DNA of 64,000 nucleotides from contig JAJNNX010000063.1 of assembly GCA_023159155.1 (NCBI GenBank), positions 1 to 64,000 on the forward strand. The letters are read 5' to 3'. Both the position numbers and the translations under genes were made by a program. This stretch comes from Ustulina deusta (lineage: Eukaryota; Ascomycota; Sordariomycetes; Xylariales; Xylariaceae). Positions 36,614-50,241 of this stretch are shown here, piece after piece. The stretch's first letter is position 1. Each line of letters opens with the position of its first letter. The notes beneath the pieces are model-generated. The model was not told the origin of the DNA, made no database searches, and worked only from the letters and a program-made list of their open reading frames with translations.

Positions 36614-37058
36614 GGGCCCCCATGGACGGTGGGCCAGTTGGACCACTTGCAACAAAACATAAAAAAGTAGTTGTTTAATAACTTTACAACTAGTTATCCG
36701 AATATTATGTAATATATACCTTATTTTTTGTTATTTTTTTTGTTTTATTTTTAATGCTATTTTTATTTTTATTAAGCCTATATTTATAATATTATTATGT
36801 TTTGTTATTTATAGTCCTAATAACTCACCTAAAAAAAAGCCAGTAGGATTTTTTTTAATAAAACATAAAAATATAATCTTGGCATAAATAAATAAAGCTT
36901 AATAACTTGATAAAAATAGAAATAATATTAAAAAAAAATAATAAAAAATAAAGTAACTATATATTATATAATATTTAAATAACTAGTTATAAAATTATTA
37001 AATACTTTTTTATGTTTTGTTATAAGTGGTCCTACTAGCCCTTTATACCTATGGGCCC
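36614..37058. mobile_element. Foldback/MITE-like element, RIP-mutated, at the island edge
   Basis: Nearly the whole stretch is one inverted repeat centred near 36,832. The outer arms start with GGGCCC; the left arm carries GGACCACTT, ACAAAACATAAAAAAGTA and ACTAGTTAT, and the right arm carries their complements in mirror order. Arms are about 200 bp, with differences mostly C/T and G/A. No open frame, so non-autonomous if mobile. No target duplication is clear. The left tip keeps more G and C than the right. Confidence 0.65.
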
Positions 37059-37363
37059 TCCTAACTAAAAAGCTTATAGGCTTACTTAGCGCGAGTTAAG
37101 CCTAAAAATCTCAAAGATTAATATATAAATTATAATATTAGTTATATATTTTGAATTATTTTTGAATTGTTTTATATACTAAAAAATGCTTAATAATTAG
37201 TAATAAAAATTTAAAAAATATTTTATTAAAGGCCCTTTATATATAGAAGCAAAAAAACCTTTGTTTTTAAGTAGTATTACATTAATATTAGCCTTAAATA
37301 TATAATTCTAATACTTAAGTTCTTTAAGTTAATTTATATTATTATAGCTATATTAAGCTAGCT

Positions 37364-37860
37364 AGCAAGTGCTATTTCTATATATTAAACATATAACTAA
37401 AGCAATCTTACTAAATAACTATAATATTAATAAACTAAGTAATAAATATTTATATTTCTATATATTAAATATATAACTAAAACTTGCTTGCTTATAGTTT
37501 ATAACTTTAATAAACAAAGTAACAAATGTTTATATCTTTATATATTAAATATATAACTAAGACTTTTTTATTTATAGTTTATAACTTTAATAAGTAAAGT
37601 AATAAGTGCTTAGAAATATAAATATTTTTTATATTAAATATATATAAAAAACACTTTTATTATATATTTATAACCTTAATAAACTAAGTAGCAAGTGTTT
37701 ACATTTTTATATATTAAATATATAATTAAAACTTTTTTGCTTATAATCTATAACTTTAATAAGCAAAGTAGCAAGTGCTATTTTTATATATTAAATATAT
37801 AATAAAAACTTTTTTGCCGAGCGTTTATAACTTTAGTAAATAAAGTAGTAAATATTTAGA
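37364..37860. repeat. Tandem minisatellite, about 80-bp unit, six copies
   Basis: The word TATATTAAAT with its following CTTTAATAA..AAGTA..AAGTG block recurs at about 37,381, 37,461, 37,541, 37,630, 37,710 and 37,787, giving periods of 80, 80, about 90, about 79 and 77. Copies differ mainly by C/T and G/A changes. Confidence 0.8.
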
Positions 37861-38726
37861 TAATTAGTAATAAGAACTTTTAGCAAACATTTAAAAAAAT
37901 GAGTTAGTGCTTATATATATTATTAATAATATAAAATTACAGCTATTTTAGCTAAGCATTTATTAATAATAACTTTTAATAAGCGTTTAAAAAAAATTAG
38001 TACTTATTATACTTAATTTTGCTTTTTTTTTTAAGTTTTATATTATTATAATAATTTTATATATTAATAATATTTTGTATATTATTATTTAACTAGTAGT
38101 TAATTTAGTTTAGACTATTTAAATTTATATTAGTAAGTATTTTTTTATTTTTGTTTTTTATTAATAGATATTAATAGCTAATAATACCTGCTAATATAGC
38201 TATATAAAGTACTAATAGTTATATATATATAGCTTGTTTATATTCTAGCTAAAGTTATTTAGTTTTACTTTAGTTATATATATTATAACATAAATAATAC
38301 TACTGTTTTTATTATAGAGTCTAACTAATATTTCTATTATATAAAGTATTATTATTATTAAAATAGCGGCTAACCTAGTTTAAACTCTTTAAGTTTATAC
38401 TAGGAAATATTAGTAATTATTATTAACTACTAATATAGCTATATAAGCTATTAAGCATTATATTTATATCTATTTTTTTTAATAAAAGTTAATTGTTTTT
38501 AAAACTTATAGTAAGTAGTACTAATAATTAATAATAGTTTAGTATTTATACTAGTAATATTAAACAACTTTTTAGATAATATAAATATAAATATAAATAT
38601 TCTAGCTAATTTTTTATTAAAAAAAACCTTATAAAAATAAATAATTTAAAGTTAAATAGTTTAATAGTAACTACTACTACTATAAATTTAATTATATTTA
38701 TAGCACTAAATTAATTATTTTTTATT

Positions 38727-38932
38727 AAAAAATAGTTTTTATTAAATAGCTTTTTATTATTATAGCAAAAAAGTTATATAGTTTTATTATATATTAAATA
38801 AGCAACCTAGCTTGCCTTTAACAGTTTAATTAACCTTAATAGTTGAGCGCTAAAAAGCAGTTTTTATTAAATAGCCTTTTATTATTGTAGCAAAAAAGCT
38901 ATATAGTTTTATTATATATTAAATAAACAACC
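38727..38932. repeat. Pair of 81-bp direct repeats (38,727-38,807 and 38,852-38,932)
   Basis: Both copies read AGTTTTTATTAAATAGC then TTTTATTATTRTAGCAAAAAAG and end in AACAACC or AGCAACC; offset is exactly 125 bp and the differences are transitions. Confidence 0.75.
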
Positions 38933-40815
38933 CTGATTGCTTTTAATAATCTAACCAAATATAATAGTTTAATATTTATACTAGTAATATTGATAAGTAT
39001 AACTATAGATATATCAGCTATAGCTATAAATATATTTATTATGTCTATAAATAAATAAACATTTTTATAATTTTATACTTAAAAAAATAAAAAATAATTT
39101 ATTTATACTTTATATAATAATTGTTCGTTTTAATAAATAACTGAATTATTATAACAAGTAGTACTTATTTGCTAACCTTAACTTTTAATCTTTGTATTAT
39201 AAAAAGCATATATATTTAAGCTTATTAAATTATTTATTACTAATAAGATTTTAATAAAGTTGTGCTTTAGAAAAGTTTAAATAGTAATATTAAAATTAAA
39301 CTTAACTATAATATTTTTATATTTAGTTTAATGTAAATAGAATTAATAAGTTGTTATATTTTAGTTATTAACCCAAGTTTAAATAATTAATATAGCTAAG
39401 TCTAATAACTAAATAGTTATATTTTAATGTTTAATTTTTTATTAGTTTCAGTTCTAGTAATTATATAGTAATATAAAATAAAATAAAAATATAATTTTTT
39501 TTAATAACTCTAACTATTAAAATATTAAATATAAAAATAATATATATAAAAATATTTTTATTATTTTTTATTATTTTTTTAATAAAAATAATTAGATTTT
39601 ATAAAAAAGTTAATATTTTTAATAATATTTATATTAAAATTAAATTTTTTTTTACAAAGCTATAATTAACAAAAAATCAAATAATTATTTTAATAAATAA
39701 AAATTCGAAATTTTAAAAAACTATATTTATTAATAATTAAGTATTAAAAAAAAGCTAGCTGATTTAAAAAAAAAAATAATTATATTAATAAAAAGGTTTA
39801 AATTTATTTAATAATAAAAAAACTATTTTTATAAATTAAAACTTAATAAATATAATTAATATTAATTTATAAGTAGCTAAAATATTTTATAATATAACGA
39901 AATTTATTGCTATTATTTAATAATATTTAAATATATTTTAAAAATAAAGTTTTATTATAATAAAATAGTTATTTATAATAATTTATATAAGATTTTTAAT
40001 AGTAAAGCTATTAAAAATTAGATATTTTTAAGTTAATATATTAAAAAAATCTAGCAAAAGTTATATAATTTATATAAAAATAAAAATATTAATTATATAA
40101 ATATTTATTTTTAGGTTTAATACTTTAAAAAATAAAACAATATACTATAATAATAGTTTTAATAACTATTTAAAAAAATATAACAAAATATAAAGTAATT
40201 TTATTAGTATTTAGAAAAGTTCTAATTAAATATAATAAATATTTAGCTTTTTATTTATAAATATATAATAAAACCTAAAAAAATATTAAAAATTTATAAC
40301 TATTAATATAATTATAAAACTTATTATTATTTAAGCTATAAAAACTTATATTAAAACTGGTAATAAAATAAGTTATTAATAAATATTAAAAAAAAACTAA
40401 ATAAAAAATAGCTAATATTAATTAAAAAAATAATAGTAATTATATTTAAAGTAATAAAAATTAAAATAAACAATAGTTAATATTAATTAGTTTTAATAAA
40501 ATTAGCTAAAATATAAAAATAATAACATTTTATAATAATAAAACTTTAATTAAAAGTGTTAAAATTTTAGAATATTTTATTATAATTAAGGTTAATTATA
40601 ATAAATTAAATTATTATTGCTAAGTTATAAAAAATAAAATAATTAAAATAATTAAAAATAAAACAATAGTTGTTTTAAAATATATTAACAAAGTAGCTAG
40701 TATAATATTAGGTTTAATAATTAAAATAAAAAAAACTAATAAAAGCAATAAATATATTATTAATATTGTAAGTAATAAAAACTAAATATAAATAAATTAT
40801 AGGGTTATTATAAAC

Positions 40816-41037
40816 TATTATAATTAATTAAGTAAAGTTTTTATAGCTAGTTTATTAATACTATAAATAAAAACTTTAAATTAAAAAAAAAATTTTAAAG
40901 TTTATAAAATAAATAAATATAAACTTTATATATATAGCTATAAAGTTATAAGTTAGTTTATATATAGATTTTTTATTTTATTACTATATAGGTTTAGAAT
41001 TTTTATAAGTTTTGCTAAAATTATAGTAATTATTATA
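40816..41037 (-). repeat. LTR of element C, left end
   Basis: Reverse-orientation copy of the 244-bp LTR family, strongly RIP-mutated; adjoins internal sequence at 41,038 that matches the 3' internal end of element B in reverse. Confidence 0.78.
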
Positions 41038-44000
41038 TTATTTTTTTTTAAAACTAAAAGTTTAAATATAATTTTAATTTAAAATTACTAATAATATTAA
41101 GTTTATATAGTTTTTTTATATTATATTATTTTATTATTATTTTTATCATTTTATAAAAAATCTAAAAGCTTTTTTATAAGTTTTATAAAATTAGTTATAT
41201 TTAATTAGTATATTTTTAAAATTTTAAACTATATATTAAGTATTATTAAAATTATAACTTTTTTAAGCAATCTAATATTATAGTTTTTTATTTTTTTTTA
41301 TATATTTTTAATTATTTAATTTATTTAATTTTAAATTCTGTTTTACTATTAATATTTTTCATTAAAAGTAATAACTAGATTTATTAAAATAAAAAATTAT
41401 TATTTATTTTTTATAATTAGTTAATATAAAATAAGTTTTTTATTTTATAAAAGTCTAATCTAATAATTAATACTTATGTTATAAAACTTTTTTTTTAAAA
41501 AAATTTTTATTTTTTATTTTAAAATTTATTAAATATTTTTTATTATTAGTTTATAGCTTATATTATTTTTATATAAAAATTGCTATATTATATGCTATTT
41601 TTTAAATATTTTAAGTTTAACAAACAAATTTAAGCACTTATTATTTAATATTAAAATTTATAATAGTTTTATTAATATTTATTATTAAAAAGTTTTATGT
41701 TTTAATTTTTATTGCTATTTTTAATAGTAATATATTAATTAATAAATATTATAAAAAATTATATATAAAGTTTAAAATAAAAAAATAAATATTTTAGTTG
41801 TTTTAATATTTATTAATATAAAAACAAAATTATTAGTTTAATTTTTAATTAATTAATTTTATTATTTTTTAAGTTTAAAAGTAATAAATATTACTAAAAT
41901 AGTATTTGATATTTATAAAACTATTAATTATTATTATTAATTTAAAAATAAATAATTTTATATTATTTAATATTTATATATTTAATATATTAAAAAGTTT
42001 ATATAAATTTTTATAATATTATATAGCTAGTAATTTTATAATATTTATTTTTTTGCTAAATAAAATTATAATTAAATAATTTAATTTATTTATAAATATT
42101 TATACATAGTTATAACTTTATTAGTTAAATAATATATTTTTATTATTTATTATTATATCTTGCTATATTATAGCTAATATAAATAATAAATAAAAAAAAC
42201 TAAAAGTTTTATTTTATAATATTTTGTTTTTTTATAGTTATAATAATTATATATATATTATTTATAATTATATTTTAAATAAAACTAATAATATTTTTAT
42301 TTTAATATTTTAATTGTTTTATATTAATTTTAGTATATAATAATTAAAAATATATAAGTTTTTTAAATTAAAGCTATATAAAAAATTTTTTTTTATTTAA
42401 AATAATTTTAAGTATATATAGCTTTTTGTTTTTATTTTTTAAATTTTATAGCTAATTTTTTTGTTTAATTAGATTTATTAGGTTAACTTTTTAGAAAATA
42501 TTAAATACAAAGTTTATAATTAATATAAAAATTAATATTTTATTAAAAAAAATTAATATTATAATTTTTGTTTTTTTTTTTTTTTTTTTATTATAAAAAA
42601 TTTTATTATTTTTTTTAATAAAATATTAGCTATTATATTTTTTTATTTTAGTTAATACTAAAAAATAATATTAAAATTTATTTATTTAAAAAATATAATA
42701 AAGTTTAATAATTAATTATTATAAAAAACTTAGTTTTAAAAAGCTTTAAGTAATAATATTTTAAAATTTATATTATTATTAAAAGTTTATAGTTTTAAAT
42801 TAAATAAATTTATTTAATTAATATTATTGTTTTAAAAAAATATTTTATAAGTTTTTAGGTTATATTTTTTTATTATATTATATAAAATATTTATTTTTAT
42901 TTATATTAGTTAGTTAATCTTAAAAAAAGCTAAAATAAGTGCTTTATATATTAGTAGTTTTATATATTTAAAAACTTATTGTCATTTTTTTTAATAATTA
43001 ATTTAAAAAAGCAGCAATTTTATTAATATAATAAATAAATATATAAATATAATTATAAAACTTAAAAAATAACTAAATTAATTTAGTATTTTTAAAATTA
43101 TTAAAGTTTTAATTTAGAATTGTTTAAATTTTAGCAAAATTAATTTTGATTTTTATTTTAGTTTTTATAATTATTTTTAAATAATTAATAATAAATATAT
43201 TAAAACAAAACTTTTTAATATTTTTTTAATATTTAGTTTAATATAAGTAATAAATTATTTTTTATAATAAATTTAGTGTTATTTTTTAGTTTTAAAATAA
43301 ATTAAAATATTATTTATATAAATATTTATAAATTTATTGAAAAGTTTTTAAATTTATATATTAATAAAAGTTTATTATTAAATAGGTTTTATTTTTAAAT
43401 TAAATAGTAAAACTTTTTGTTAAAATATTTTTTTCTAAATTTAAAAAAATAATAATAATATAATTTTATAATTAATAATAATTAATAAAAAACTTTAATA
43501 ATATTTAGTTTTATAAAATAAATAATATTATAATATTTAAATATAATACTACTAATATTTAAAACTAATATAATTTTATTTTTTAAATATATATTTTGTT
43601 ATTAATAATTAATTATAAACTTATATTTAATTAATTTAAGTTTAAATATAAATAAAACACAAATAATATTTAAATTTATATTTTATTTAATAAAATCTAT
43701 AGTTAGTAATTTATTTATAAACTTTTTTTTAAATAAAATAAATTATATAAATATTTAATATTAATAAAGTTTAAAAATATTTTTTTTATTATTAAGTTCT
43801 AGTATTATATTAAATTTTAGTTATAATAGTAATAAAGTTTTAGATTTTTTAAAAAAAAAAACTTTTTTAAGTATAATAGCTAAAAAAAGCAAAAAGCTTT
43901 ATATTAATTTTATATATTTAAGGTTTTTTTTTGTTTTAAATAAAATTAGTTTATTATTTGGTTAATCTAAATTAATTTTTTTTATAAAATATTAATTATT

Positions 44001-44250
44001 TTTAAGTTTTTTTTAAATAGTTTAGTATAGTTATTTTTAGTTATTATAAACTTAATTATAATAAGTTTTTTTTAAAAATTTTTTAATTAGTTATTTTTAT
44101 TTATTTTAATAAAAATAATTTTAAAAGTTTTATATAATTTTTTTAATAATAGTTTGGTTTTTTTTTATTTTTAGGAATTATTATATAAACTTTTTTTATT
44201 TTAAGTTTAAAAATTTTAGTTTTTTTTTGCGTTTTTTTAGTTTTAGTTAT

Positions 44251-44494
44251 TGTGACGGTCAGTATAGTCTGTACAGTCTTGGCGAGACCCGCAAGGACTC
44301 CAGACCTACATGGCGATAAGATAGGAAGTCTGCACACGGACCAACCTAACTCTGCAGCCACACACACAGAGTCTATATCTACCCACCCTGTAAACTCTAA
44401 CTTCCTTCCTTCCTTTCTTTCTTTTTTAGCTTAGAGTCTTTGTCTATAGTATTAATAAACTAGCTATGGAAGCTTTACTTAACTAATCGTAACA
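44251..44494 (+). repeat. Young solo LTR inserted in element C
   Basis: 244 bp starting TGTGACG and ending CGTAACA (imperfect terminal inverted repeat). Flanked by GTTAT (44,246-44,250) and ATTAT (44,495-44,499). The homologous unoccupied site is seen in element A, where AGTTTTAATTATTTCTAAAA at 2,951-2,970 runs through without a break. Unlike all other LTR copies it keeps GC-rich words (GGCGAGACCCGCAAGG). It shows an intact CTTCCTTCC pyrimidine tract and TATTAATAAAC near the 3' end. Confidence 0.92.
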
Positions 44495-45610
44495 ATTATT
44501 TCTAAAATAATTGTTTTAATATTTAATAATATTTTTTTAATAATTAACTATATTAATTAGTATTTTTTTATATTTTTAAGTTTATATTTTATTATTTATA
44601 AATAAAAAGTTTAATTATAATTATTAATAAAAATTAAACTAATAAAAATAAATTATTTAGCTAAATTAATTATTATTTTTAGGTTTTTATTAAAATAGTT
44701 TGTTTTATTAACTATTTAATACTAATAATAATATTATAACTAAAATTAATAATTTAAAATATTTAGTTTTTAAATTATTAATTATTAATTTTTATTATAT
44801 ATATTAAATATTTATAAATTTTATTAATTATTTTATTTTAATAGTTATAAAATTTTTAAAGTTTAGCTAAATAAACTATTTTTATTTTTAATTATTATTT
44901 AATTTATTATATACATTTATAACTAATTATTAAAAAAATATAAGCTTTAATATTATATAAAACTAAAGTTTTTATTTTAATATTATTAATTTATAATTAA
45001 ATAAATATTTTAAAAATAATTTATTTATTTTAACTATATATTTTAATTAAAATAAATAAAAAAACTAATAAAACTTTTTTTATTAGTTTTATTTATTTTT
45101 TAAATTAAATAATTTACTAAAGCTATTTTTATTATAGGTTCTTTTTGCTAATTAAATACTGAAAATTTTAAATTTTCGGTTAAAGCAATTAATTAATATA
45201 TATATATATATATATATTTTTTTAATAAAGTTTTTTTTTTATAATTAATATTTATTTTAATTATTTTAAAATTAGCTAAAAATTAATAAATAAATTTATT
45301 AAAAGTTTAATTATTTAAATTAGATTTTTATTTAATTAAATTTACAAGTTTAATTTATTAATAATTTTTATAAACTTATTTAATATTATATATTAATTTA
45401 ATAATTTTATTAATAAATAATTTGTAAAAAATATTTAAATTTATAAAAGTTTTATATAAAAATAGTTTTACAATTTTTATTTTTATTATAATTTAATAAA
45501 TTAATATTTTTAAACTAAATTATTAAATATAAAAATAAATTTATTAATTTTTTTATTAGTTTATAAACTTAATTATTAAATAAAGTTTTATTTTTTATAT
45601 TTTAGTTTTT

Positions 45611-45812
45611 TAATAAAAAGACTAATAAGTATATAAATAAAGATAATAAATTAAAAAAGAATAGGTACATAGCAGAATATTAGAAGGTCTAATATATCTA
45701 TATGCGAGGTCCTATTTATAGGAGCATAAGCTACCTAGTATAGACCTATTCTAACCTAAGGCATAGGCTACTATTTAAAATTGCTAGTTCAAGCCCTTTA
45801 TAAGTTTTTATT
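45611..45812. repeat. Left LTR of element E
   Basis: 202 bp; over the last about 110 bp it differs from the right LTR at 19 positions, all transitions, and in 18 of them this left copy has the A or T. Confidence 0.85.
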
Positions 45813-48800
45813 AAAATGCTAGACATAAAAAAACTTTTTGCTAACTTTAATAAGTACTAACTATTTATATATATAAACAACTAAGGTTATTTTTTAATTA
45901 TTTATATTAATATATTTTTACTTTTTTTTTTTAAATAGCTACTATATTATACTAAAGTAGCTAATACCTTTTTTATTGCTACTTTAACTAATAGTTCAAA
46001 TAGTTCTATTATTTTTACTAATAGTATATTTTCTAGTATATTTTTATTAATTACTTTTCTAATAATTACTAGCTTAAATATAATTTTAATAAAAATTGCT
46101 AATTTAATTACTATTTTAAGTACTATATTATTAAGTATTAATAGTTTAATTATTATTTTAAATATAAATTTAATTAAAAATGTTTGTTTTATAAAAATTA
46201 ATTCGGGAGGGCTTATATTTTTATATAGGTTTTTTTAATATTTAAGTATATTTTTTAAACTTTTTTTTAGTTTGTGCTAAAAACTAGGTTGTAGCTTATG
46301 CTTATTTTAATAATTTTTAATAAAATTTTTTAAGTAATAAAAATAATATTTTAAGTACTAATAATTATATTTATATTTTTATTTTTTTTATTTAATAAAA
46401 TATTTAAACTTATTTTTATAATAGTTAAAGCAATATTATATAATTGTTTTAATTTTATAAATATTTTTATTATTATTTAAATTAAAGTACTAATTAGCTT
46501 TCATAAGTCTAAATAAAAGTGCTATATATTTAAATAAATTATTAGTGTTTTTTATAAAACATAATTAAGCTACTAATATTATAAAATATATTTAGTAATA
46601 TAATAAAAAATCTAGTTTATATACTAGGTCCTTAATCTTTTGCTTAATAGTCTAAAGTCTAGCTTTTTGCTACAAACTTTTTTTTAAAAGCTTGCTAGGC
46701 AAATAGTAATTATTATATAAGCAAAAAAAGATTTTATTTCTTAGCTCAAATTAAAATATATAATATTTTTTATTAAACTATTTTTTAAATTTTATTATAG
46801 CAAAATCTATTGCTAGCTTAGCGTTTTAACGCAAATATTTATATATATTTTATATTTTTTTAAAAATATATTTATTAGTCTGCCTAGTTATAATATTAAA
46901 AAGTCCAAATAGTTTAAATCTAAATAATTATTTATAAAAGGTTAATTATATAATATATAATTATATAAAATTAAAGTTTTATTATAAAACTAATATAAAC
47001 TTAACTTAATTAGACTTAAATTATAAAAAGTTATAAAAATATATAATTATTTTTATAGTCTAGTTTTTTTGTTTAGATAAACTATCTCTTTATAAATAAT
47101 AGGCTGAAATTATTAGTAATTTAATATTTGAAGCGTTTATATTCTTTTTTAAAACTTAAAAATAAATTTATAATTTTAATTAAATATAATTTTTTTTAAA
47201 ATATTTTAGTTATTTAATAATAAATAATATATAAATATAGCAGCTTATTTTTTAGTTATATATTTTTTATTACTTAATATTAATAATATTTATTTAAATA
47301 TATAATATAATATAATCAGTATATAATTATAAATCTTATAATAAGCTTTTTTTATAAATTGCTAAAGCATACTAATTAATTTGACTAAAAACAAAAATAA
47401 AATAAAGTCTATTATAATTATTTATATAAGTAGCATATCTTTAGGGCAAATAAAATATAAGCTTTTTACTAGCTTTAGCTTATTAATATAATTAAAATTA
47501 TATCTTAGGCAATATTCTATATATTTTTTAACTAGCTATAATTTATAATAAATAAAATAAAACTTAAAGTTTTTTATTATCTAGTTAGAACTAGCGTAAT
47601 ATTTTTTATTATATATTGCTATAAATATTTGTTTAAGCATACTATATAAAACATAAAACTATTTATTATTTTTATATATATTATAAATTAATCTATTTAT
47701 AATATAAAAAAAATGCCCAGCTTTAAAAAATATTTTAATATTTTTATTAATTTTTTGCTACTTATTTATTATTAGTTTACTAAAGATCTTTTTTAGCTAT
47801 ATATCTATTTTATATACTAAACAGAAATCTTATTTTTATTTATTATTTATAATAGCTTTGTTTAAATATTTAATTATATTTTAAATTAAATTTAGTATTA
47901 CTAGTTTATTTGTTTATTTTAGCTTATTATTTATATTTATTATATTTTATACTATATTTAGTTAACTAAGCATATTAAAAACATAATTTAACTAGCTTAA
48001 AAAATAATGTATTTAGAATCTATATTATAATAAATAAACAAACAAATTGATTAGTTTATTATTAATATAATTAATAGCTAATATAATTAATATTATTTAA
48101 TTTATAATATTTTTAATAGCTAAATAATTAGTAAGTACTATAACTAACTACTTGTTTAAATGTATTATAATATAAAGCTTTTTTACTGCTTATACTAAAC
48201 AAACAACTTTTAATTCTAAAGGGCTATACCTGGTTTCTGCTTATAAAATATATTTATTTAAATATATTACTGGTTTTATTTTTATAAAAAATATAGTTTT
48301 ATTTAGTATCTATTTAAAATCCTTTTTAGTATAGAACACTATTACTTTAAAATTTTATTTAAAGAACTTATTTAGTTAAATATATAAAATATAGTTAGGA
48401 TTATAATAGTATAAAGTAATTTTAGAACAAATAGCTTTTTGGACTATATAAAAAAATGCTAATTCTACTTAAATTAGTTTATAATAAGTTATATAAACAT
48501 AGTATTTTTATTTTTTAGGGTTATTATTAATAATTTTACCTTTTTATTATTTTTTTGCTAAAAAAGCTATTTTATAATCTTATAATAGTTTGGCTAGCTT
48601 AGTATAATATAGCAAAAAATTAAAAAAAAAACTATTAGTACTAAAATATTATTTAAAAGTTTATAAGTTCTTAAAAAAAACAAACTATTTAAAAGCTTAT
48701 ATATATTTTTTAGTAGTAAATATTTTAAATATATTAACTTAAAATCTAAAAATTTTAATTAATAAGTATTTAATAAAAGACTTTTTAAGAAATATTATAA

Positions 48801-50139
48801 TATTTTTTGTTTAAAATAGGCCAAATATAATATTTAAATATTTAAAGTACTTTTTATATATATTAAAAAAAAAAATAATATTATTAATAAAGCAATAATA
48901 AAACTATAAAAATAATTAAAACTGCTTATTTATATATTTTTAAATATACCTAAATATATTATAAAACTTCATAAAAGCTATATTTAATTTTTTTATATTT
49001 TAAGAACTAATGATTATAAACTTGTTTTTAAAATTTAAATAAATTTTAAATTAATAAAAAAAACTAGTTATATTTATATAAATAATATAGTGTTTGTTTA
49101 GCAAACTATTAATTATTTTGCTTTATAAAAAAAAAAGTAATTATTAAAAACTATAATTTTATTAAGCTATTATAAGTTAATAATTACTTAGTTTTTATTT
49201 ATTTTATATAACCTATTTTATAGAGTTTATTATATATTATATTTAAGATTTCTATATTAAAATAATTTAAAAAATATAATTATAAATTTTGTTTTATTTT
49301 TTATTAATTATTAATAAGCAGAATTTTGAGTTACTAATCTAAAGAAATATTTATTTTCTTTTAGTTCTTTTAGATATTATAAGTATTAATAATCTTAGTA
49401 AACTTTGTAGCTTTAGAAGTTTTTTTTGTATAAATATAAATTCTTTTTTTAGTTATTTTTTTTTTAAAAATCTGCTAGTTTTTTTATACTAAAAATAATA
49501 TATATTTTTAAAATTTTAAGCTTAGGTAGTTTGTCTAGTACTAGTATATAAGTATTATAAGCTAGCAATATATTTATCTTTTTAATTATATTAAATATAG
49601 CGTTAATAAAAAAAGTATTTGTTAGGCTTTAAAAATACCTAAGGTATATCTTTCTATAGCTTTTATAAAAGTTATTATAAATACTATTTAATTAGCTAAC
49701 TTATTTATATTAATTATTATATCTATAAAAAAAAATATTAGCTATAGTTATAATAATAATAAATAATACATTAAATTTAATATTTATAAAAATTATTAAA
49801 TTAGTAGTATTAAAAGACCCTAATTTTACTATTTTGGCTAAGAGGGTGGTAAAGGCTATAGTTATTATAACTAGCGCTATTATTACTAACTTTTACAAAC
49901 TAATATAACTTTTACTGTTTTAGTTCTTATAGATCTGCTCTAGTTTAATACTTTTGCTAATTTTTATTAGTATTATAGCATTGTTTATTATTAGTACTAT
50001 ATATAATGTTTTTATATCTAGTATAATATTTATAATATTCTTATATATAGCTATAAAACAAAAGCTGCAATTAATAAATAAAAGTTTATAGTCCACTTAA
50101 ACATAAGTATTTTTGCTATTTTATAATATTACTTTTTAT

Positions 50140-50241
50140 ATATTTACTACTTATTATATATATTTATAACTATATATTATTATATTAAATATATTTACTA
50201 CTTATTATATATATTTATAACTATATATTATTATATTAAAT
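50140..50241. repeat. Two tandem copies of a 51-bp unit
   Basis: ATATTTACTACTTATTATAT and what follows is repeated with period 51 (50,140 and 50,191) without visible differences, so the duplication is younger than the RIP decay around it. Confidence 0.75.

Larger units (their letters stand above)
37059..40815. other. AT-rich degraded DNA with tandem repeats
   Basis: RIP-type block between the foldback element and element C. Apart from the repeats listed separately I see no gene or LTR. Confidence 0.5.

Noticed and set aside
44143..44367. 74-codon frame on the minus strand
   Set aside because: Spans the boundary of the solo LTR and its host element; an accident of the insertion.
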